Shown here in pieces: positions 1 through 5,267 of a DNA stretch of 7,273 nt. The stretch comes from Treponema sp. GTDB taxonomy: Bacteria > Spirochaetota > Spirochaetia > Treponematales > Breznakiellaceae. Location of the stretch: positions 1 through 7,273 of the forward strand of contig JAITEW010000373.1 in assembly GCA_031281855.1 (NCBI GenBank). The letters are read 5' to 3'. The position numbers and the translations under genes were made by a program. How positions within the stretch are numbered: the stretch's first letter is position 1; every line of letters begins with the position of its first letter. The notes beneath the pieces were generated by a model that saw only the letters and a program-made list of their open reading frames with translations, was not told the DNA's origin and ran no database searches.

Positions 1-274
1 TTGCCACCCCGGTGGTCTGGAAGCCGCCCTGGATGTGGACGGTGTCGATAGAAGCTACCGACATACCGAGGCCCACTTCCTTGGGGTTTACGCCGCCCAG
101 CACGTCCGTGGGCCTGGCCGCTCCCTGGAGCTGCTGGTAAAAGATGTCCTGGAAATTCACCCGGTTCCGCTTGAACCCGGTGGTATTGATATTGGCAAGG
201 TTATTGCCGATTACATCCATCCTGGTCTGATGATTCTGAAGTCCCGATACGCCGGAAAACAATGATCGCATCAT
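1..274 (-). CDS. flgE: Flagellar hook protein FlgE, N-terminal 91 residues (partial at window edge)
   Basis: Structural subunit of the flagellar hook, the universal joint between rod and filament; in spirochetes the hook lies in the periplasm. The visible part reads MMRSLFSGVSGLQNHQTRMD at its start and contains the rod/hook-family signature around residues 24-35 (N24, N25, A27, N28, T31, G33, F34, K35). This N-terminal helix forms the inner core of the hook and is shared with FlgB, FlgC, FlgF and FlgG. The position directly after flgD and the residues after the signature (VNFQDIFYQQ) favour FlgE over the rod proteins. The start is the first of two adjacent ATGs: AAGGAG at 285-290 lies 10 bases before it, and this ATG overlaps the flgD stop as ATGA, indicating translational coupling. 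The spirochete lysinoalanine cross-link residues known in FlgE would lie outside the window, so they cannot be checked. Confidence 0.93.
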   Translation of the reverse strand, partial: MMRSLFSGVSGLQNHQTRMDVIGNNLANINTTGFKRNRVNFQDIFYQQLQGAARPTDVLGGVNPKEVGLGMSVASIDTVHIQGGFQTTGVA

Positions 275-729
275 AAGCCGCTTTCTCCTTGATATACTCT
301 GATTACCTGATCCCAGTTGTAGTTAACGCCGTTTACCAGCACCTGGGGGCTCGCGTCCCGGGACACGGCCTTGACCGCGCCCTGAATCACGTTGTCCCCT
401 TCAAGTATTTCCACGGATTTGCCCAGCGCCGAAGAAGCCTCGGTAACCTGGAGCATCCGGGCCATTTTGGCAAAATCGGCGGCCATGTTGTTCATCTGCT
501 CAAGGCTGGAAAACTGGGCCATCTGGGCGATGAATTCCTTGTCTTCCAGGGGCGCCGTAGGATCCTGGTTGGCCAGTTGGGTCAGGAGGAGCTTGAGGAA
601 ATCATCTTTTCCCAGGCTCTGCTGGGAATTCCTGCCGCTGTTTATCCTGGCGTTGTGTTCCGCTGTGAGGCGGTTGAGCTCCGCAAGTTCTTCTGAACTC
701 ATAACCGGTTTTAAAAGTGTCGTTTCCAT
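271..729 (-). CDS. flgD: Flagellar hook capping/assembly protein FlgD, short form
   Basis: Scaffold cap at the tip of the growing hook that permits FlgE polymerisation. The protein has 152 residues. Residues 39-91 carry the conserved FlgD N-terminal domain: LGKDDFLKLLLTQLANQDP (39-57), then the acidic LEDKEF and the helix AQFSSLEQMNNM (71-82). Residues 101-147 (ALGKSVEIL, then PQVLVNGVNYNWDQVIRV) match the strands of the C-terminal tudor-like domain. The protein is much shorter than E. coli FlgD (about 230 residues), which has an Fn3-like domain inserted here; I recall short FlgD being normal in spirochetes. The ATG start is preceded by GGAG at 738-741 with 8 bases of spacing. The stop overlaps the flgE start by four bases (ATGA), and the flgE ribosome site lies inside the flgD coding end. 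It sits 54 bases after fliK. Confidence 0.95.
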   Translation of the reverse strand: METTLLKPVMSSEELAELNRLTAEHNARINSGRNSQQSLGKDDFLKLLLTQLANQDPTAPLEDKEFIAQMAQFSSLEQMNNMAADFAKMARMLQVTEASSALGKSVEILEGDNVIQGAVKAVSRDASPQVLVNGVNYNWDQVIRVYQGESGL

Positions 730-734
730 AAATA

Positions 735-783
735 TAACTCCATTAAGTGAGGCTGTTCCAAAATTTCATTTTTCAGAACAGGC
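735..783 (-). other. fliK-flgD spacer with a small stem-loop
   Basis: The 54-base gap between fliK and flgD holds a perfect 6-base inverted repeat, CTGTTC at 753-758 and GAACAG at 776-781, enclosing a possible inner AAAA/TTTT pairing (760-763 with 770-773). In the minus-strand transcript it forms directly after the fliK stop. No U-run follows, so it is not a standard terminator. A role in transcript processing, or in setting the relative amounts of FliK and FlgD, is possible but unproven. The flgD ribosome site follows at 738-741. Confidence 0.35.
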
Positions 784-2190
784 TCAAATCAACAAATTTA
801 CCGCAGTCCTTCCGGTACCGTCGGCGGAACCCCTTTGGGGTATCACTTCGATACGCTCCGTTTCAGCGTCATACCTGGAAGCTGCCAAAACCGGGGAGAA
901 ACGGGGCTCCCCTTCGTCCTGCCTGTACCGGGCGCCGCTCCCGTTGTCCCTGGAAAAGGACATTTCAAGACTCGTCTCGCTGAAGCCTGATTCCTGAAAC
1001 TGTTTTTCCAGAACCGGGAGTTCCCGTTCAAAGGCCTTAAAGGCCTCGCTGCTTTCAACAACGATATGCCCTGTGATCTTGTTTTCGGTCATTTCAAGGC
1101 GTATCTTTACATTTCCCAGAGTTTCCGGCTTAAGGGAAAGCCTGATGGTCCCCTCCCCTCTGTCCCTGACAATGATTGAAGCCTGTTTAACGATATCGGA
1201 GCCCAGATTTTCATGTACCTGCTGCGCCAGGGCGTCTTCAAAGGCGGACTTGCTCATAAAGCCCCCGCTGTCCCCCCCTTCTCTGCCGCCTGAAACCCTT
1301 AGTTCCACAGGAATATCAACGTCGATTTTTTCGGCCCCAAAGGCCGTTTTTACATCCGAAGAAAGGCCCTCTGAGGCGGACGGCGTTTTTTCGGTCCTGA
1401 GATCCCGGAAGTCGATGCTAAAGCGGTCCCTGCCCTTCCTGATCCTGGGGCCCTTATCCTCTGATTGGCCGGATTTTTCCGCTTCAGGGACATCCGCCAA
1501 AGCAGGCCCCGGAAACCCGGCAAAATCCGGGATACCGGGTTCCGTGTTCCCGGCCGAAAAGGGCAAAAAGTCCGCTGATGCCGGGCTTTCTTTTTCAGGC
1601 GTCCGGGAAACGGCCTCGTGTACGAATTCCGCAAGCCCCTGGTCCCCCTTCCCTGCCGGGACGGCAAGATCCGTTTCCCTGCTGTTCCCCTCTGTTTGCC
1701 CCCTGTGGATCAGGGCGCCGTCTCCGGGAACAACGGCGTAATCGGAAAGGCTTGGTTTTCCGGCCCTTCGGGGTGAAAGGCGCTCAGGCTTCCCGGTTTC
1801 TTCAGAGAACATAAGGGCCTGGTTTTTCGGGCCTTCCCCGGCATTCTGTCCCGTAAAGGCCGAAACATTCCCGGCGTCAGGCGTTAAATCCCAGGCTTCA
1901 ATTCCCGGGAACAGCGTCTTTTTGGACGACGAAGGGGATTTTCCGCCATTTCCGGCTAAAACGCCTTCTTCCGTAACAGGGAACTGGCTGCCGCGAAGCT
2001 TGCCGGCAGGATCCGGAGAACCGGCCTGATTCTTTCCCGATTTATTCACAAGTCTGTCAAGAAGCTTGCCGAAAATTCCCGGTTTTGCATCCTTTTTCCG
2101 GGCTTTTTGCCCAAAAACAGAACTATCGCGGGGCAATTCCGGCGTGTTTCCGGCGCTATGCGGGGCTTCTATTGTGGAAACTTCTATCAC
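784..2190 (-). CDS. fliK: Flagellar hook-length control protein FliK
   Basis: Secreted ruler protein that measures hook length and switches the flagellar export gate from rod/hook to filament substrates. Of 468 residues, roughly 1-310 are low-complexity and rich in Gly, Pro, Ser, Ala and Lys/Glu, with no recognisable fold, as expected for the extended ruler part. Residues about 313-412 match the conserved FliK C-terminal domain (Flg_hook). They include LSLKPETLGNVKIRLEM (351-367), the hallmark LxPExLGxVxV-type motif, followed by the helix AFKAFERELPVLEKQFQESG (383-402). The start is GTG, supported by AGGAGG at 2198-2203 with 7 bases of spacing. Its place between flbB and flgD matches the spirochete order; T. 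pallidum tap1 and the Borrelia gene in this position are the likely counterparts. The N-terminal part is expected to be poorly conserved, so homology rests on the C-terminal domain and the context. Confidence 0.88.
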   Translation of the reverse strand: MIEVSTIEAPHSAGNTPELPRDSSVFGQKARKKDAKPGIFGKLLDRLVNKSGKNQAGSPDPAGKLRGSQFPVTEEGVLAGNGGKSPSSSKKTLFPGIEAWDLTPDAGNVSAFTGQNAGEGPKNQALMFSEETGKPERLSPRRAGKPSLSDYAVVPGDGALIHRGQTEGNSRETDLAVPAGKGDQGLAEFVHEAVSRTPEKESPASADFLPFSAGNTEPGIPDFAGFPGPALADVPEAEKSGQSEDKGPRIRKGRDRFSIDFRDLRTEKTPSASEGLSSDVKTAFGAEKIDVDIPVELRVSGGREGGDSGGFMSKSAFEDALAQQVHENLGSDIVKQASIIVRDRGEGTIRLSLKPETLGNVKIRLEMTENKITGHIVVESSEAFKAFERELPVLEKQFQESGFSETSLEMSFSRDNGSGARYRQDEGEPRFSPVLAASRYDAETERIEVIPQRGSADGTGRTAVNLLI

Positions 2191-2197
2191 CGCCAGG

Positions 2198-2203
2198 CCT
2201 CCT
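2198..2203 (-). promoter_or_regulatory. Strong ribosome binding site fixing the GTG start of fliK
   Basis: The minus strand reads AGGAGG followed by 7 bases and GTG. This full-consensus Shine-Dalgarno sequence in the 48-base gap after flbB decides for the GTG start at 2190. Confidence 0.7.
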
Positions 2204-2238
2204 CGTCGTTTCAGAATGAACCGGAAGACCTGGGCCGG

Positions 2239-2904
2239 TCAGTAGAGGCTCTGGGGCCTCCCTGTCATTTTGCGGTTCAACTCCGCAGCCCTTTCGGGAG
2301 GCATGAGGGACAGCCAGTACGACACAATGGAACTGGTTCCTTCGGCCTCCGCAATCTGGTCGGTTTTCCGGAAAACGTCGATAATGTCCTGATCGTCCAT
2401 TGCGACAAGGATGCCCACTGCTCGCTCAGGGGGCATACCGGTCAGACGGCGGGCATTTGTCTCGACGCTGCTATCTTTAGTTTCGGCGTCCGAGACCCGG
2501 GCATTGAAGGAATTCTCCCGTTCATCCTGCGCTTTTTGGCGTTCTTCCAGTTCCTGGGCCATTTGCTCGATTTCGCCCCTGCGGTTTTGCATATCCTGTT
2601 CCTGGCGTTCCAACTCCCTGTTCCTGAGTTCCAGGGCTTCAAGGCGCACAGCGAAACGTTCGGCGTCTATGTTGAGAATGTCGTCATCCGGCGCGGCGCC
2701 CTGGGTACGGCCCCCGCCTTGCGGCAAAATGCGGTTTACAAGAGGGACGCCTCTCAAGGCGTCCAGCGCCGGACCCAGCACGGCTTTGGCGTCTATAACG
2801 TTGAGGTAATCGAACCACAGGATGCCGCCTCCGGCAAGCACAACAATGAGGATCAGCAAAACAATAACCCTGCCGATAATGTGCGATCCGCCGTAATCAG
2901 CCAC
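2239..2904 (-). CDS. flbB: Periplasmic flagellar collar protein FlbB (membrane anchor, coiled coil, MotE/MgtE_N-like C-terminus)
   Basis: In Borrelia, FlbB anchors the spirochete-specific collar around the flagellar motor and supports stator assembly and periplasmic flagellum orientation. The 221-residue protein here has three parts. One hydrophobic segment (about 12-30, VIVLLILIVVLAGGGILW) is a membrane anchor that leaves the rest in the periplasm. A highly charged Glu/Arg/Gln coiled coil follows (about 80-145). The C-terminal helical part (about 150-215) contains MPPERA twice, at 157-162 and 201-206, with VAMDDQDIIDVF between them. That last region resembles the MgtE N-terminal/MotE fold. 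The GTG start is supported by GAAGGGAG at 2913-2920 with 8 bases of spacing; an in-frame stop lies upstream with no ATG after it. Identification rests on architecture plus position directly before fliK-flgD-flgE. In Borrelia fliI and fliJ precede flbB; here an unrelated phosphoesterase does. Confidence 0.82.
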   Translation of the reverse strand: MADYGGSHIIGRVIVLLILIVVLAGGGILWFDYLNVIDAKAVLGPALDALRGVPLVNRILPQGGGRTQGAAPDDDILNIDAERFAVRLEALELRNRELERQEQDMQNRRGEIEQMAQELEERQKAQDERENSFNARVSDAETKDSSVETNARRLTGMPPERAVGILVAMDDQDIIDVFRKTDQIAEAEGTSSIVSYWLSLMPPERAAELNRKMTGRPQSLY

Positions 2905-2925
2905 TCCCGAATCTCCCTTCTTACT

Positions 2926-2954
2926 ATGATGATCGTTAGTTCATTTATCGTCAA
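2926..2954 (-). promoter_or_regulatory. Candidate promoter for the flbB-fliK-flgD-flgE genes
   Basis: In the 54-base gap between the phosphoesterase and flbB, the minus strand reads TTGACG (2949-2954), 17 bases, CATCAT (2926-2931), a 5/6 and a 4/6 match to the sigma-70 boxes. The same stretch also holds GACGATAA (2945-2952), 7 of 8 bases of the sigma-28 flagellar -10 box GCCGATAA. I see no good TAAA-type -35 at the right distance upstream of it. Sequence resemblance only. Confidence 0.35.
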
Positions 2955-2958
2955 TATT

Positions 2959-4014
2959 CTACTTGCCCAAAAGCTCTATCTTGGCCTTCAGGTACTCAAG
3001 CCGGTCCTGGTTAAGAACCGATCTGCAGTAGCCGGAGCTTCCGAAAGGCTCCACTTTGTACCAGCCCCGGCTTATGAACTTCATCCCCTTCCCTTCCGCG
3101 AACCAGTACACTAAGGCGATGTTCTCATTGTCCACCTCAATGGCGTTGATCCCTTTTTTGCCGATAGCGCTTCCGGCGTTAAACAGGCAGGGCACAGGGA
3201 ACTCGTCGCCGTAGAGGCTCTGGCGCAGCACGTCCCGCCGCTCGGAACGCTTGAGCTTCCCCAGTTCCGTCCTGAGATTTTCGACTTCCCCTGCAATGCG
3301 CTCCCGGTCTTTTCCGGAAGACGCCGGGTAATCCCTGCAGAGCCGTTCGATTTCAAACTTGATATAATCAAAGCGCCCTAAAGACTCGAAAAGGGCCCTG
3401 TGGGTGTGGCCGATAACGGAGATGCAGTTGTTTTTTATGGAAAAATTATAGGCCTGCCGCTCGACATGGAAGCGGCGGTAAGGGCTCCGGGCGGAAGAGA
3501 TATTCCGAATCCCCACGGGTTTCAGCAGATAGCGGAGGCTCAATCTGATAAGGTTGTTGAACTCAGTGTACATCTTTGAGGACTGGTGGCCGTGGTACAC
3601 ATAAAGGGGTATGCGGCCTGTTTCTATTTTGACCGCGTTGTACAAAGGATAGGGATAATCCCGCTCAAAGATAAGGTCCTCGTCGTGGTTTCCAAGGGTC
3701 TTGTAAAGCCGCCCCGCGGCGGCAAAACTGTCGAAAACACGGTACAGATCCTTCCATTCAGCCTGTATATCCTTGAGGGAAAATTTGGCCAGCTCCTCAA
3801 TGTCCCCGTTCAGCACCAAATACCAGCCGTTTTTGAGATAGTAATCCTCCAGGACCTTCCTGACAATTTCCCCGTTAGGATGCAGATCGTCCCGCTTCCC
3901 CGCGCCCATGTGGAAATCGCTGATAATAAGGACCTTGCCTTCCCGGCTGATGTCCAGCACCGCGGCGGAGTTAAACCGCTGGCTGACAATATCAGTGAAA
4001 AAACTGGAAGCCAT
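2959..4014 (-). CDS. Calcineurin-like metallophosphoesterase of unknown substrate
   Basis: Dinuclear-metal phosphoesterase. All signature blocks of the family are present in order: D33-F-H35, G70-D71, G108-N109-H110-D111, H141-G-H143 and G202-H203-T-H205. The active site is therefore predicted to be intact. There is no signal peptide or membrane segment, so it should be cytoplasmic. At 351 residues it is larger than LpxH-type hydrolases (about 240). The extra length comes from a basic, aromatic segment between the last two His motifs (about 150-195), a charged helical, possibly coiled-coil stretch (about 215-265), and a C-terminal extension after CLFNAGS (276-282). The substrate cannot be told from sequence. 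The ATG overlaps the stop of the upstream Gfo/Idh gene as TAATG and has no clear ribosome site of its own, so its translation is probably coupled. It is followed after 54 bases by flbB; a motility role is not implied by the sequence. Confidence 0.85.
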   Translation of the reverse strand: MASSFFTDIVSQRFNSAAVLDISREGKVLIISDFHMGAGKRDDLHPNGEIVRKVLEDYYLKNGWYLVLNGDIEELAKFSLKDIQAEWKDLYRVFDSFAAAGRLYKTLGNHDEDLIFERDYPYPLYNAVKIETGRIPLYVYHGHQSSKMYTEFNNLIRLSLRYLLKPVGIRNISSARSPYRRFHVERQAYNFSIKNNCISVIGHTHRALFESLGRFDYIKFEIERLCRDYPASSGKDRERIAGEVENLRTELGKLKRSERRDVLRQSLYGDEFPVPCLFNAGSAIGKKGINAIEVDNENIALVYWFAEGKGMKFISRGWYKVEPFGSSGYCRSVLNQDRLEYLKAKIELLGK

Positions 4015-5171
4015 TAATAACTGCCGGCAGTTTCAAAAACCGCGCCGCTGGAGTTTTTTTTCTTTGTCAGGGCCCGGCGTTTGTTCAGCTCTTCAAGAAA
4101 AAGGTCTTCGTCCAGAGGAAGGGCTACGGTCCTGTCCTGCCAGGAAGAAAGGTGCATGGCGTTGGAAAGGATGAGGCCGTTGATCCCCTCGGAGCCTTCG
4201 GCCACAAGGGGGCTTCCCCGCAGTATGCGGCCCGCAAAGGCCTTGAGGACCCCGTTGTGCTGTTCGTTGCTCTTGTCGGTTTCGATTTTTTCCACTGTTA
4301 CCTCAGGCCTGTCGAAGCCGCCTTTGGCGGTTTTGCAGAATTCCCGTTCGTTCACCGCCAGACGGTGAAGGGTAAGCTCGCTGGTGTTTTCACAGATGAG
4401 TTTTCCCATCTCCAGGGTAACTTCGAAACGGTTGGTCCCCGGAGCGTCGGCAGTGGAGGTAATGAAGGTCCCTGTAGCGCCGCCGGGGTATTCCAGGTAC
4501 GCGGTTACGTCGTCCTCCACTTCGATGTTATGCCACTTGCCGTTATGGCAGAAGGCCCGTACCGCCTGGGGCATGCCGCAGATCCACTGGAGGAGATCCA
4601 GGTTATGCGGGCACTGGTTGAGCAGGACCCCGCCTCCTTCGCCGTCCCAGGTAGCCCGCCAGTCGCCGGAATCATAATAGGCCTGGGGCCGGTACCAGTC
4701 GGTGATAATCCAGGAAACCCGCTTGATGTTCCCAAGGCTCCCCCCCTGGACCAGATCGTGCATCTTCCTGAACCAGGCGTTGGTCCGCTGGTTGAACATC
4801 ATGCCGAATACGAGGCCGCTCTTTTCAGCAGCGGCGTTCATCTCCCGGACCTGTTTGGTATAAACCCCCGCGGGTTTCTCGCACATCACATGGAGCCCGG
4901 CCTTAAAGGCCTCGATAGCCAGAGGGGGATGCTGATAGTGGGGAACCGCGATAAGCACGGCGTCCACAAGCCCGCTTTGGATGAGCTCCTTCCCGTCGTT
5001 GAACAGCGGGACCCCTTTGGGCACAAACCCCGCGGCCCACTCACGCCTTGCAGGGGAACGGTCCGCCGCCGCCGCAAGCTCCATATCCGGCACCAGCCCT
5101 GAAACGATGCTTTTTATATGGGAGGAACCCATATTCCCGATACCGATAACGCCGATTCTGACTTTGTTCAT
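4014..5171 (-). CDS. Gfo/Idh/MocA-family NAD(P)-dependent sugar dehydrogenase
   Basis: Cytoplasmic oxidoreductase of the glucose-fructose oxidoreductase/inositol dehydrogenase/MocA family, acting on a sugar, cyclitol or derivative. The 385 residues are within the family's usual size. The N-terminal Rossmann fold carries G10-I-G12-N-M-G15 and IAVPHYQH (74-81). The family EKP motif is at 98-100 (MCEKPAG), supplying the catalytic-site lysine. The second domain has GGGVLLNQCPHNLDLLQW (179-196), where H189 and D192 fit the usual catalytic HxxD pair. The substrate cannot be assigned. The ATG start follows AAGG with 5 bases of spacing. It is transcribed divergently from the mannitol dehydrogenase family gene, suggesting both belong to one carbohydrate pathway, and it overlaps the phosphoesterase gene by one base. 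The C-terminal tail (about 364-385) is basic and Ser/Gly-rich and looks unconserved. Confidence 0.9.
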   Translation of the reverse strand: MNKVRIGVIGIGNMGSSHIKSIVSGLVPDMELAAAADRSPARREWAAGFVPKGVPLFNDGKELIQSGLVDAVLIAVPHYQHPPLAIEAFKAGLHVMCEKPAGVYTKQVREMNAAAEKSGLVFGMMFNQRTNAWFRKMHDLVQGGSLGNIKRVSWIITDWYRPQAYYDSGDWRATWDGEGGGVLLNQCPHNLDLLQWICGMPQAVRAFCHNGKWHNIEVEDDVTAYLEYPGGATGTFITSTADAPGTNRFEVTLEMGKLICENTSELTLHRLAVNEREFCKTAKGGFDRPEVTVEKIETDKSNEQHNGVLKAFAGRILRGSPLVAEGSEGINGLILSNAMHLSSWQDRTVALPLDEDLFLEELNKRRALTKKKNSSGAVFETAGSY

Positions 5172-5267
5172 ATTTACCTTCCCTGAATTCCGGTTGTTCC
5201 GTTTCTTTCAGTATACCAAATCCGCCTGCTTTATGTTAGACTCATTCAGACTTATACGGGGGAATTT
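5172..5267. promoter_or_regulatory. Divergent intergenic promoter region
   Basis: These 96 bases separate the Gfo/Idh gene (minus) from the mannitol dehydrogenase family gene (plus). On the minus strand TGGTATACT (5210-5218) is an extended -10 box, with CTAACA (5234-5239) 18 bases upstream as a 4/6 -35 box. On the plus strand the candidates are weaker: TATGTT (5232-5237) or TTATAC (5252-5257), without a convincing -35. A repeated AGACT (5238-5242 and 5248-5252), exactly 10 bases apart, could be tandem half-sites for a regulator. GGGGGA at about 5258-5263 serves as the plus-strand ribosome site. Confidence 0.45.

Noticed and set aside
1073..1741. Plus-strand open frame of 222 codons opposite fliK
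   Set aside because: Ser/Pro-rich shadow of the low-complexity FliK region; no motif and no sensible ribosome site noted.
2107..3114. Plus-strand open frame of 335 codons spanning flbB and both of its flanking gaps
   Set aside because: It is antisense to flbB and parts of two neighbours, shows no domain, and its composition mirrors the coding strand opposite.
4021..4030. Palindrome CTGCCGGCAG at the end of the Gfo/Idh gene
   Set aside because: It is inside coding sequence, has no spacer for a loop and no U-run, so it is not a terminator; a single short palindrome is not notable.
4152..5102. Plus-strand open frame of 316 codons opposite the Gfo/Idh gene
   Set aside because: It lies entirely antisense to a gene with clear Rossmann and EKP motifs, has no recognisable motif of its own, and such frames are expected opposite GC-rich codons.
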